This document shows positions 39,245 through 53,232 of a stretch of 64,000 nt of DNA, piece after piece (position 1 is the first letter of the stretch; each line of letters begins with the position of its first letter). The notes beneath the pieces are model-generated. The model made no database searches and was not told the origin of the DNA. It saw only the letters and a list, made by a program, of their open reading frames with translations. The translations under genes were made by a program, and so were the position numbers. Source of the stretch: Coriaria nepalensis (lineage: Eukaryota > Streptophyta > Magnoliopsida > Cucurbitales > Coriariaceae); NCBI GenBank assembly GCA_027186245.1, contig CP114482.1, positions 21,099,209 through 21,163,208 of the forward strand, written 5' to 3'.

Positions 39245-40921
39245 AGACACTCAAAAATATGACTTGAACGCTAAAAAATGCATAGTTGCCATCAATAGAT
39301 CAATTGCAAGTTATGCACTAAAGTCGCATTTTAAATGCAAAAAGAGAATTGGTTCGAAGTGCCTTCAAACAATTTAATGATTGGAAAGACTGAGTGATAT
39401 GCTTTTTAATGCTAAAATAATGCAGTGTTGTCTTCAATAGATTAATTACAAGTTATGTAAGAAAATAATGTTTGAAGGGCGAAAATAGAATTCGTTCGAA
39501 TTAATTTAGAATGATTTTGATGACTAAAAGAGACTCAATGACATGACTTTAAGGCTAAACAAATGCATTGTTGCCTTCAATAGATCAACTGAAACTTACG
39601 CACGAAAGTCATGTTTAAAAGCCGAATTTCGTTCGAAGTGATTTAGAATGATTTACTGACTAAAAGAGACGCAAAAATATGACTTGAACGCTAAAAAATG
39701 CATAGTTGCCATCAATAGATCAATTGCAAGTTATGCACGAAAGTCGCGTTTTAAATGCAAAAAGAGAATTGGTTCGAAGTGCCTTCAAACAATTTAATGA
39801 TTGAAAAGACTGAGTGATATGCTTTTTAATGCTAAAATAATGCATTGTTGTCTTCAATAGATTAATTACAAGTTATGTAAGAAAATAATATTTGAATGGC
39901 GAAAATAGTATTCGTTCGAACTAATTTAGAATGATTGAATGACTAGAAGAGACTCGGTGACATGAATTTAAGGCTAAACAAATGCATTGTTGCCTATAAT
40001 AGATCAACTGCAAGTTATGCACGAAAGTCATGTTTAAATGCCGAATTTCATACGAAGTGATTTAGAATGATTTACTGACTAAAAGAAACGCAAAAATATG
40101 ACTTGAACGCTAAAAAATGCATAGTTGCCATCAATAGATCAATTGCAAGTTATGCACGAAAGCCGCGTTTTAAATGCAAAAAGAGAATTGGTTCGAAGTG
40201 CCTTCATACAATTTAATGATTGAAAAGACTGAGTGATATGCTTTGTAATGCTAAAATAATGCATTGTTGTCTTCAATAGATTAATTACAAGTTATGTAAG
40301 AAAATAATGTTTGAAGGGCGAAAATAGAATTCGTTCGAATTAATTTAGAATGATTTAATGACTAAAAGAGACTCAATGACATGACTTTAAGGCTAAACAA
40401 ATGCATTGTTGCCTTCAATAGATCAACGGCAAGTTACGCACGAAAGTCATGTTTAAAGGCCGAATTTCGTTCGAAGTGATTTAGAATGATTTACTGACTA
40501 AAAGAGACGCAAAAATATGACTTGAACGCTAAAAAAGGCATAGTTGCCATCAATAGATCAATTGCAAGTTATGCACGAAAGTCGCGTTTTAAATGCAAAA
40601 AGAGAATTGGTTCGAAGCGCCTTCAAACAATTTAATGATTGAAAAGACTGAGTGATATGCTTTTTATTGCTAAAATACTGCATTGTTGTCTTTAGTAGAT
40701 TAATTGCAAGTTATGTAAGAAAATAATATTTAAATGGCGAAAATAGAATTTGTTCGAACTAATTTAGAATGATTTAAGGACTATAAGAGACTTGGTGACA
40801 GGAATTTAAGGCTAAACAAATGCATTGTTGCCTATAATAGATCAACTGCAAGTTATGCACGAAAGTCATGTTTAAATGCCGAATTTCATACGAAGTGATT
40901 TAGAATGATTTACTGACTAAA
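39245..40921 (+). repeat. 1677-bp super-repeat, copy 3
   Basis: W at 39245 (420 bp), X at 39665, Y at 40084 and Z at 40503, with the same markers as copy 1. A private change is gaaaatagtattcg in X, which destroys that EcoRI site. Confidence 0.92.
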
Positions 40922-42598
40922 AGACACTCAAAAATATGACTTGAACGCTAAAAAATGCATAGTTGCCATCAATAGATCAATTGCAAGTTATGCACTAAAG
41001 TCGCATTTTAAATGCAAAAAGAGAATTGGTTCGAAGTGCCTTCAAACAATTTAATGATTGGAAAGACTGAGTGATATGCTTTTTAATGCTAAAATAATGC
41101 AGTGTTGTCTTCAATAGATTAATTACAAGTTATGTAAGAAAATAATGTTTGAAGGGCGAAAATAGAATTCGTTCGAATTAATTTAGAATGATTTTGATGA
41201 CTAAAAGAGACTCAATGACATGACTTTAAGGCTAAACAAATGCATTGTTGCCTTCAATAGATCAACTGAAACTTACGCACGAAAGTCATGTTTAAAAGCC
41301 GAATTTCGTTCGAAGTGATTTAAAATGATTTACTGACTAAAAGAGACGCAAAAATATGACTTGAACGCTAAAAAATGCATAGTTGCCATCAATAGATCAA
41401 TTGCAAGTTATGCACGAAAGTCGCGTTTTAAATGCAAAAAGAGAATTGGTTCGAAGTGCCTTCAAACAATTTAATGATTGAAAAGACTGAGTGATATGCT
41501 TTTTAATGCTAAAATAATGCATTGTTGTCTTCAATAGATTAATTACAAGTTATGTAAGAAAATAATATTTGAATGGCGAAAATAGAATTCGTTCGAACTA
41601 ATTTAGAATGATTGAATGACTAGAAGAGACTCGGTGACATGAATTTAAGGCTAAACAAATGCATTGTTGCCTATAATAGATCAACTGCAAGTTATGCACG
41701 AAAGTCATGTTTAAATGCCGAATTTCATACGAAGTGATTTAGAATGATTTACTGACTAAAAGAAACGCAAAAATATGACTTGAACGCTAAAAAATGCATA
41801 GTTGCCATCAATAGATCAATTGCAAGTTATGCACGAAAGCCGCGTTTTAAATGCAAAAAGAGAATTGGTTCGAAGTGCCTTCATACAATTTAATGATTGA
41901 AAAGACTGAGTGATATGCTTTGTAATGCTAAAATAATGCATTGTTGTCTTCAATAGATTAATTACAAGTTATGTAAGAAAATAATGTTTGAAGGGCGAAA
42001 ATAGAATTCGTTCGAATTAATTTAGAATGATTTAATGACTAAAAGAGACTCAACGACATGACTTTAAGGCTAAACAAATGCATTGTTGCCTTCAATAGAT
42101 CAACGGCAAGTTACGCACGAAAGTCATGTTTAAAGGCCGAATTTCGTTCGAAGTGATTTAGAATGATTTACTGACTAAAAGAGACGCAAAAATATGACTT
42201 GAACGCTAAAAAAGGCATAGTTGCCATCAATAGATCAATTGCAAGTTATGCACGAAAGTCGCGTTTTAAATGCAAAAAGAGAATTGGTTCGAAGTGCCTT
42301 CATACAATTTAATGATTGAAAAGACTGAGTGATATGCTTTTTAATGCTAAAATACTGCATTGTTGTCTTTAGTAGATTAATTGCAAGTTATGTAAGAAAA
42401 TAATATTTAAATGGCGAAAATAGAATTTGTTCGAACTAATTTAGAATGATTTAATGACTATAAGAGACTCGGTGACAGGAATTTAAGGCTAAACAAATGC
42501 ATTGTTGCCTATAATAGATCAACTGCAAGTTATGCACGAAAGTCATGTTTAAATGCCGAATTTCATACGAAGTGATTTAGAATGATTTACTGACTAAA
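40922..42598 (+). repeat. 1677-bp super-repeat, copy 4
   Basis: W at 40922 (420 bp), X at 41342, Y at 41761 and Z at 42180. It is in perfect register with copy 3. Z here has ttcatacaattt, a Y marker, which suggests local conversion. Confidence 0.92.
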
Positions 42599-45500
42599 AG
42601 ACACTCAAAAATATGACTTGAACGCTAAAAAATGCATAGTTGCCATCAATAGATCAATTGCAAGTTATGCACTAAAGTCGCATTTTAAATGCAAAAAGAG
42701 AATTGGTTCGAAGTGCCTTCAAACAATTTAATGATTGGAAAGACTGAGTGATATGCTTTTTAATGCTAAAATAATGCAGTGTTGTCTTCAATAGATTAAT
42801 TACAAGTTATGTAAGAAAATAATGTTTGAAGGGCGAAAATAGAATTCGTTCGAATTAATTTAGAATGATTTAATGACTAAAAGAGACTCAATGACATGAC
42901 TTTAAGGCTAAACAAATGCATTGTTGCCTTCAATAGATCAACTGAAACTTACGCACGAAAGTCATGTTTAAAGGCCGAATTTCGTTCGAAGTGATTTAGA
43001 ATGATTTACTGACTAAAAGAAACGCAAAAATATGACTTGAACGCTAAAAAATGCATAGTTGCCATCAATAGATCAATTGCAAGTTATGCACGAAAGCCGC
43101 GTTTTAAATGCAAAAAGAGAATTGGTTCGAAGTGCCTTCAAACAATTTAATGATTGGAAAGACTGAGTGATATGCTTTTTAATGCTAAAATAATGCAGTG
43201 TTGTCTTCAATAGATTAATTACAAGTTATGTAAGAAAATAATGTTTGAAGGGCGAAAATAGAATTCGTTCGAATTAATTTAGAATGATTTAATGACTAAA
43301 AGAGACTCAATGACATGACTTTAAGGCTAAACAAATGCATTGTTGCCTTCAATAGATCAACGGCAAGTTACGCACGAAAGTCATGTTTAAAGGCCGAATT
43401 TCGTTCGAAGTGATTTAGAATGATTTACTGACTAAAAGAGACGCAAAAATATGACTTGAACGCTAAAAAAGGCATAGTTGCCATCAATAGATCAATTGCA
43501 AGTTATGCACGAAAGTCGCGTTTTAAATGCAAAAAGAGAATTGGTTCGAAGTGCCTTCAAACAATTTAATGATTGAAAAGACTGAGTGATATGCTTTTTA
43601 ATGCTAAAATACTGCATTGTTGTCTTTAGTAGATTAATTGCAAGTTATGTAAGAAAATAATATTTAAATGGCGAAAATAGAATTTGTTCGAACTAATTTA
43701 CAATGATTTAATGACTATAAGAGACTCGGTGACAGGAATTTAAGGCTAAACAAATGCATTGTTGCCTATAATAGATCAACTGCAAGTTATGCACGAAAGT
43801 CATGTTTAAATGCCGAATTTCATACGAAGTGATTTAGAATGATTTACTGACTAAAAGAAACGCAAAAATATGACTTGAACGCTAAAAAATGCATAGTTGC
43901 CATCAATAGATCAATTGCAAGTTATGCACTAAAGTCGCATTTTAAATGCAAAAAGAGAATTGCTTCGAAGTGCCTTCATACAATTTAATGATTGGAAAGA
44001 CTGAGTGATATGCTTTTTAATGCTAAAATACTGCATTGTTGTCTTTAGTAGATTAATTGCAAGTTATGTAAGAAAATAATATTTAAATGGCGAAAATAGA
44101 ATTTGTTCGAACTAATTTAGAATGATTTAATGACTATAAGAGACTCGGTGACCGGAATTTAAGGCTAAACAAATGCATTGTTGCCTATAATAGATCAACT
44201 GCAAGTTATGCACGAAAGTCATGTTTAAATGCCGAATTTCATACGAAGTGATTTAGAATGATTTACTGACTAAAAGACACTCAAAAATATGACTTGAACG
44301 CTAAAAAATGCATAGTTGCCATCAATAGATCAATTGCAAGTTATGCACGAAAGCCGCGTTTTAAATGCAAAAAGAGAATTGGTTCGAAGTGCCTTCATAC
44401 AATTTAATGATTGAAAAGACTGAGTGATATGCTTTGTAATGCTAAAATAATGCATTGTTGTCTTCAATGATTAATTACAAGTTATGTAAGAAAATAATGT
44501 TTGAAGGGCGAAAATAGAATTCGTTCGAACTAATTTAGAATGATTGAATGACTAGAAGAGACTCAATGACATGAATTTAAGGCTAAACAAATGCATTGTT
44601 GCCTATAATAGATCAACTGCAAGTTATGCACGAAAGTCATGTTTAAATGCCGAATTTCATACGAAGTGATTTAGAATGATTTACTGACTAAAAGAAACGC
44701 AAAAATATGACTTGAACGCTAAAAAATGCATAGTTGCCATCAATAGATCAATTGCAAGTTATGCACTAAAGTCGCATTTTAAATGCAAAAAGAGAATTGG
44801 TTCGAAGTGCCTTCAAACAATTTAATGATTGGAAAGACTGAGTGATATGCTTTTTAATGCTAAAATACTGCATTGTTGTCTTTAGTAGATTAATTGCAAG
44901 TTATGTAAGAAAATAATATTTAAATGGCGAAAATAGAATTTGTTCGAACTAATTTAGAATGATTTAATGACTATAAGAGACTCGGTGACAGGAATTTAAG
45001 GCTAAACAAATGCATTGTTGCCTATAATAGATCAACTGCAAGTTATGCACGAAAGTCATGTTTAAATGCCGAATTTCATACGAAGTGATTTAGAATGATT
45101 TACTGACTAAAAGACACTCAAAAATATGACTTGAACGCTAAAAAATGCATAGTTGCCATCAATAGATCAATTGCAAGTTATGCACTAAAGTCGCATTTTA
45201 AATGCAAAAAGAGAATTGGTTCGAAGTGCCTTCAAACAATTTAATGATTGGAAAGACTGAGTGATATGCTTTTTAATGCTAAAATAATGCATTGTTGTCT
45301 TCAATAGATTAATTACAAGTTATGTAAGAAAATAATATTTGAATGGCGAAAATAGAATTCGTTCGAACTAATTTAGAATGATTGAATGACTAGAAGAGAC
45401 TCGGTGACATGAATTTAAGGCTAAACAAATGCATTGTTGCCTATAATAGATCAACTGCAAGTTATGCACGAAAGTCATGTTTAAATGCCGAATTTCATAC

Positions 45501-45949
45501 AAAGTGATTTAGAATGATTTACTGACTAAAAGAAACGCAAAAATATGACTTGAACGCTAAAAAATGCATAGTTGCCATCAATAGATCAATTGCAAGTAAT
45601 GCACCAAAGCCGCGTTTTAAATGCAAAAAGAGAATTGGTTCGAAGTGCCTTCATACAATTTAATGATTGAAAAGACTGAGTGATATGCTTTGTAATGCTA
45701 AAATAATGCACTGTTGTCTTCAATAGATTAATTACAAGTTATGTAAGAAAATAATGTTTGAAGGGCGAAAATAGAATTCGTTCGAATTAATTTAGAATGA
45801 TTTAATGACTAAAAGAGACTCAATGACATGACTTTAAGGCTAAACAAATGCATTGTTGCCTTCAATAGATCAACGGCAAGTTACGCACGAAAGTCATGTT
45901 TAAAGGCCGAATTTCGTTCGAAGTGATTTAGAATGATTTACTGACTAAA
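42599..45949 (+). repeat. Degenerating continuation of the four-unit pattern
   Basis: Units at 42599 (W without the extra T), 43018, 43437, 43856, 44275, 44693, 45112 and 45531 use the same W, X, Y and Z marker set in shuffled order, including hybrids such as 43856 (agaaacgc start with ctaaagtcgcatttt). The unit at 44275 is 418 bp because of a one-base loss in cttcaatgattaatt. Confidence 0.85.
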
Positions 45950-48900
45950 AGAGACGCAAAAATATGACTTGAACGCTAAAAAAGGCATAGTTGCCATCAA
46001 TAGATCAATTGCAAGTTATGCACGAAAGTCGCGTTTTAAATGCAAAAAGAGAATTGGTTCGAAGTGCCTTCAAACAATTTAATGATTGAAAAGACTGAGT
46101 GATATGCTTTTTAATGCTAAAATAATGCATTGTTGTCTTCAATAGATTAATTACAAGTTATGTAAGAAAATAATGTTTGAAGGGCGAAAATAGAATTCGT
46201 TCGAATTAATTTAGAATGATTTAATGACTAAAAGAGACTCAATGACATGACTTTAAGGCTAAACAAATGCATTGTTGCCTTCAATAGATCAACGGCAAGT
46301 TACGCACGAAAGTCATGTTTAAAGGCCGAATTTCGTTCGAAGTGATTTAGAATGATTTACTGACTAAAAGAGAAGCAAAAATATGACTTGAACGCTAAAA
46401 AAGGCATAGTTGCCATCAATAGATCAATTGCAAGTTATGCACGAAAGTCGCGTTTTAAATGCAAAAAGAGAATTGGTTCGAAGTGCCTTCAAACAATTTA
46501 ATGATTGAAAAGAATGAGTGATATGCTTTTTAATGCTAAAATACTGCATTGTTGTCTTTAGTAGATTAATTGCAAGTTATGTAAGAAAATAATATTTAAA
46601 TGGCGAAAATAGAATTTGTTCGAACTAATTTAGAATGATTTAATGACTATAAGAGACTCGGTGACAGGAATTTAAGGCTAAACAAATGCATTGTTGCCTA
46701 TAATAGATCAACTGCAAGTTATGCACGAAAGTCATGTTTAAATGCCGAATTTCATACGAAGTGATTTAGAATGATTTACTGACTAAAAGACACGCAAAAA
46801 TATGACTTGAACGCTAAAAAATGCATAGTTGCCATCAATAGATCAATTGCAAGTTATGCACGAACGTCGCGTTTTAAATGCAAAAAGAGAATTGGTTCGA
46901 AGCGCCTTCAAACAATTTAATGATTGAAAAGACTGAGTGATATGCTTTTTAATGCTAAAATACTGCATTGTTGTCTTTAGTAGATTAATTGCAAGTTATG
47001 TAAGAAAATAATATTTAAATGGCGAAAATAGAATTCGTTCGAACTAATTTAGAATGATTTAATGACTAGAAGAGACTCGGTGACATGAATTTAAGGCTAA
47101 AAAAATGCATTGTTGCCTATAATAGATCAACTGCAAGTTATGCACAAAAGTCATGTTTAAATCCCGAATTTCATGCGAAGTGATTTAGAATGATTTACTG
47201 ACTAAAAGAGACGCAAAAATATGACTTGAACGCTAAAAAATGCATAGTTGCCATCAATAGATCAATTGCAAGTTATGCACGAAAGTCGCGTTTTAAATGC
47301 AAAAAGAGAATTGGTTCGAAGTGCCTTCAAACAATTTAATGATTGAAAAGACTGAGTGAAATGCTTTTTAATGCTAAAATAATGCATTGTTGTCTTCAAT
47401 AGATTAATTAGAAGTTATGTAAGAAAATAATGTTTGAAGGGCGAAAATAGAATTCGTTCGAATTAATTTAGAATGATTTAATGACTAAAAGAGACTCAAT
47501 GACATGACTTTAAGGCTAAACAAATGCATTGTTGCCTACAATAGATCAACTGCAACTTACGCACGAAAGTCATGTTTAAAGGCCGAATTTCGTTCGAAGT
47601 GATTTAGAATGATTTACTGACTAAAAGAGAAGCAAAAATATGACTTGAACGCTAAAAAAGGCATAGTTGCCATCAATAGATCAATTGCAAGTTATGCACG
47701 AAAGTCGCGTTTTAAATGCAAAAAGAGAATTGGTTCGAAGTGCCTTCAAACAATTTAATGATTGAAAAGACTGAGTGATATGCTTTTTAATGCTAAAATA
47801 ATGCATTGTTGTCTTCAATAGATTAATTACAAGTTATGTAAGAAAATAATATTTGAATGGCGAAAATAGAATTCGTTCGAACTAATTTAGAATGATTGAA
47901 TGACTAGAAGAGACTCGGTGACATGAATTTAAGGCTAAACAAATGCATTGTTGCCTATAATAGATCAACTGCAAGTTATGCACGAAAGTCATGTTTAAAT
48001 GCCGAATTTCATACGAAGTGATTTAGAATGATTTACTGACTAAAAGAAACGCAAAAATATGACTTGAACGCTAAAAAATGCATAGTTGCCATCAATAGAT
48101 CAATTGCAAGTTATGCACGAAAGCCGCGTTTTAAATGCAAAAAGAGAATTGGTTCGAAGTGCCTTCATACAATTTAATGATTGAAAAGACTGAGTGATAT
48201 GCTTTGTAATGCTAAAATAATGCATTGTTGTCTTCAATAGATTAATTACAAGTTATGTAAGAAAATAATGTTTGAAGGGCGAAAATAGAATTCGTTCGAA
48301 TTAATTTAGAATGATTTAATGACTAAAAGAGACTCAATGACATGACTTTAAGGCTAAACAAATGCATTGTTGCCTTCAATAGATCAACGGCAAGTTACGC
48401 ACGAAAGTCATGTTTAAAGGCCGAATTTCGTTCGAAGTGATTTAGAATGATTTACTGACTAAAAGAGACGCAAAAATATGACTTGAACGCTAAAAAAGGC
48501 ATAGTTGCCATCAATAGATCAATTGCAAGTTATGCACGAAAGTCGCGTTTTAAATGCAAAAAGAGAATTGGTTCGAAGTGCCTTCAAACAATTTAATGAT
48601 TGAAAAGACTGAGTGATATGCTTTTTAATGCTAAAATACTGCATTGTTGTCTTTAGTAGATTAATTGCAAGTTATGTAAGAAAATAATATTTAAATGGCG
48701 AAAATAGAATTCGTTCGAACTAATTCAGAATGATTTAATGACTAGAAGAGACTCGGTGACATGAATTTAAGGCTAAAAAAATGCATTGTTGCCTATAATA
48801 GATCAACTGCAAGTTATGCACGAAAGTCATGTTTAAATCCCGAATTTCATGCGAAGTGATTTAGAATGATTTACTGACTAAAAGAGACGCAAAAATATGA

Positions 48901-50721
48901 CTTGAACGCTAAAAAATGCATAGTTGCCATCAATAGATCAATTGCAAGTTATGCACGAAAGTCGCGTTTTAAATGCAAAAAGAGAATTGGTTCGAAGTGC
49001 CTTCAAACAATTTAATGATTGAAAAGACTGAGTGAAATGCTTTTTAATGCTAAAATAATGCATTGTTGTCTTCAATAGATGAATTAGAAGTTATGTAAGA
49101 AAATAATGTTTGAAGGGCGAAAATAGAATTCGTTCGAATTAATTTAGAATGATTTAATGACTAAAAGAGACTCAATGACATGACTTTAAGGCTAAACAAA
49201 TGCATTGTTGCCTACAATAGATCAACTGCAACTTACGCACGAAAGTCATGTTTAAAGGCCGAATTTCGTTCGAAGTGATTTAGAATGATTTACTGACTAA
49301 AAGAGACGCAAAAATATGACTTGAACGCTAAAAAAGGCATAGTTGCCATCAATAGATCAATCGCAAGTTATGCACGAAAGTCGCGTTTTAAATGCAAAAA
49401 AAGAATTGGTTCGAAGTGCCTTCAAACGATTTAATGATTGAAAAGACTGAGTGATATGTATTTTAATGCTAAAATAATGCATTGTTCTCTTTAGTAGATT
49501 AATTGCAACTTATGTAAAAAATTAATTTTTGAAGGGCGAAAATAGAATTCATTCGAATTAATTTAGAATGATTTAATGACTAGAAGAGACTCGGTGACAT
49601 AAATTTAAGGCTAAACAAATGCATTGTTGCCTATAATAGATCAACTGCAAGTTATGCACGAAAGTCATGTTCAAATGCCGAATTTCCTACGAAGTGATTT
49701 AGAATGATTTTCTGACTAAAAGAGACGCAAAAATATGACTTGAACGCTAAAAAATGCATAGTTGCCATCAATAGATCAATTGCAAGTTATGCACGAAAGT
49801 CGCGTTTTAAATGCAAAAAGAGAATTGGTTCGAAGTGCCTTCAAACAATTTAATGATTGAAAAGACTGAGTGAAATGCTTTTTAATGCTAAAATAATGCA
49901 TTGTTGCCTTCAATAGATTAATTACAAGTTATGTAAGAAAATAATGTTTGAAGGGCGAAAATAGAATTCGTTCGAATTAATTTAGAATGATTTAATGACT
50001 AAAAGAGACTCAATGACATGACTTTAAGGCTAAACAAATGCATTGTTGCCTACAATAGATCAACTGCAACTTACGCACGAAAGTCATGTTTAAAGGCCGA
50101 ATTTCGTTCGAAGTGATTTAGAATGATTTACTGACTAAAAGAGACGCAAAAATATGACTTGAACGCTAAAAAAGGCATAGTTGCCATCAATAGATCAATC
50201 GCAAGTTATGCACGAAAGTCGCGTTTTAAATGCACAAAGAGAATTGGTTCGAAGTGCCTTCAAACGATTTAATGATTGAAAAGACCGAGTGATATGTATT
50301 TTAATGCTAAAATAATGCATTGTTCTCTTTAGTAGATTAATTGCAAGTTATGTAAAAAATTAATTTTTGAAGGGCGAAAATAGAATTCGTTCGAACTAAT
50401 TTAGAATGATTTAATGACTAGAAGAGACTCAGTGACATGAATTGAAGGCTAAAGAAATGCATTGTTCCGTATAATAGATCAACTGCAACTTACGCACGAA
50501 AGTCATGTTTAAAGGCCGAATTTCGTTCGAAGTGATTTAGAGTGATTTACTGACTAAAAGAGACGCAAAAATATGACTTTAACGCTAAAAAAGGCATAGT
50601 TGCCATCAATAGATCAATCGCAAGTTATGCACGAAAGTCGCGTTTTAAATGCAAAAAGAGAATTGGTTCGAAGTGCCTTCAAACAATTTAATGATTGAAA
50701 AGACTGAGTGATATGCTTTTT
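45950..50721 (+). repeat. Array block: mixed subtypes with 1676-bp and 838-bp recurrences
   Basis: The sequence at 46930-47625 recurs at 48606-49301 (offset 1676, four units), sharing actgcattg, ttaaatcccgaatttcatgc, and gtgaaatgc with gaattagaag. Units at 49302 and 50140 (offset 838) share caatcgcaag, ttcaaacgattt, gatatgtattttaatgc and aaaaaattaattttt. Two units start agagaagc (46369, 47626), a variant seen nowhere else in the window. Confidence 0.85.
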
Positions 50722-53232
50722 AATGCTAAAATAATGCATTGTTGTCTTCAATAGATTAATTACAAGTTATGTAAGAAAATAATATTTGAATGGCGAAAAT
50801 AGAATTCGTTCGAACTAATTTAGAATGATTGAATGACTAGAAGAGACTCGGTGACATGAATTTAAGGCTAAACAAATGCATTGTTGCCTATAATAGATCA
50901 ACTGCAAGTTATGCACGAAAGTCATGTTTAAATGCCGAATTTCATACGAAGTGATTTAGAATGATTTACTGACTATAAGAGACGCAAAAATATGACTTGA
51001 ATGCTAAAAAATGCATAGTTGCCATCAATAGATCAATTGCAAGTTATGCACGAAAGTCGCGTTTTAAATGCAAAAAGAGAATTGGTTCGAAGTGCCTTCA
51101 AACGATTTAATGATTGAAAAGACTGAGTGATATGTATTTTAATGCTAAAATAATGCATTGTTCTCTCTAGTAGATTAATTGCAAGTTATGTAAAAAATTA
51201 ATTTTTGAAGGGCGAAAATAGAATTCGTTCGAATTAATTTAGAATGATTTAATGACTAGAAGAGACTCAATGACATGACTTTAAGGCTAAACAAATTCAT
51301 TTTTGCCTTCAGTAGATCAACTGTAAGTTACGCACGAAAGTCATGTTTAAAGGCCGAATTTCGTTCGAAGTAATTTAGAATGATTCACTGACTAAAAGAG
51401 ACGCAAAGTTGACTTTAAGGCTAAAAAATGCGTAGTTGCCATCAATAGATGAATTGCAAGTTATGCACTAAAGTCGCGTTTTAAATGCAAAAAGAGAATT
51501 GGTTCGAAGTGCCTTCAAACAATTTAATGATTGAAAAGACTGAGTGATATGCTTTTTAATGCTAAAATAATGCAGTGTTGTCTTCAACAGATTAATTACA
51601 AGTTATGTAAGAAAATAATATTTGAAGGGTGAAAATAGAATTCGTTCGAACTAATTTAGAATGATTTAATGACTAGAAGAGACTCAGTGACATGAATTGA
51701 AGGCTAAAGAAATGCATTGTTCCGTATAATAGATCAACTCCAACTTACGCACGAAAGTCATGTTTAAAGGCCGAATTTCGTTCGAAGTGATTTACAATGA
51801 TTTACTGACTAAAAGGGACGCAAACATATGACTTTAACGCTAAAAAAGGCATAGTTGCCATCAATAGATCAATCGCAAGTTATGCACGAAAGTCGCGTTT
51901 TAAATGCAAAAATAGAATTGGTTCGTAGTGCCTTCAAACAATTTAACGATTGAAAAGACTGAGTGATATGCTTTTTAATGCTAAAATAATGCATTGTTTT
52001 CTTTAGTAGATTAATTGCAAGTTATATAAGAAAATAATAGTTGAATGGCGAAAATAGAATTCGTTCGAACTAATTTAGAATGATTTAATGACTAGAAGAG
52101 ACTCGGTGACATAAATTTAAGGCTAAACAAATGCATTGTTGCCTATAATAGATCAACTGCAAGTTATGCACGAAAGTCATGTTTAAATGCCGAATTTCCT
52201 ACGAAGTGATTTAGAATGATTTTCTGACTAAAAGAGATGCAAAAATATGACTTGAACGCTAAAAAACGCATAGTTGCCATCAATAGATCAATTGCAAGTT
52301 ATGCACTAAAGTCGCATTTTAAATGCAAAAAGAGAATTGGTTCGAAGTGCCTTCAAACAATTTAATGATTGAAAAGACTGAGTGATATACTTTTTAATGC
52401 TAAAATAATGCAGTGTTGTCTTCAATAGATTAATTACAAGTTATGTAAGAAAATAATGTTTGAAGGGCGAAAATAGAATTCGTTCGAATTAATTTAGAAT
52501 GATTTAATGACTAAAAGAGACTCAATGACATGACTTTAAGGCTAAACAAATGCATTGTTGCCTTCAATAGATCAACTGAAACTTACGCACGAAAGTCATG
52601 TTTAAAGGCCGAATTTCCTTCGAAGTGATTTAGAATGATTTACTGACTAAAAGAGACGCAAAAATATGACTTGAACGCTAAAAAATGCATAGTTGCCATC
52701 AATAGATCAATTGCAAGTTATGCACGAAAGTCGCGTTTTAAATGCAAAAAGAGAATTGGTTCGAAGTGCCTTCAAACAATTTAATGATTGAAAAGACTGA
52801 GTGATATGCTTTTTAATGCTAAAATAATGCATTGTTGTCTTCAATAGATTAATTACAAGTTATGTAAGAAAATAATATTTGAATGGCGAAAATAGAATTC
52901 GTTCGAACTAATTTAGAATGATTGAATGACTAGAAGAGACTCGGTGACATGAATTTAAGGCTAAACAAATGCATTGTTGCCTATAATAGATCAACTGCAA
53001 GTTATGCACGAAAGTCATGTTTAAATGCCGAATTTCATACGAAGTGATTTAGAATGATTTACTGACTAAAAGAAACGCAAAAATATGACTTGAACGCTAA
53101 AAAATGCATAGTTGCCATCAATAGATCAATTGCAAGTTATGCACGAAAGTCGCGTTTTAAATGAAAAAGAGAATTGGTTCGAAGTGGCTTCATACAATTT
53201 AATGATTGAAAAGACTGAGTGATATGCTTTGT
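50722..53232 (+). repeat. 2511-bp super-repeat, copy 1
   Basis: Six units' worth of sequence (unit starts 50978, 51397 A-short, 51814, 52233, 52652, 53071), repeated immediately downstream at offset 2511. The net length combines one 417-bp and one 418-bp unit. Reading the two copies side by side I saw no base difference, including the rare gttctctctagtag, agatgaattgc, ttcgtagtg, aacgcatagttg, and aaatgaaaaagag with gtggcttcatac. Confidence 0.92.
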
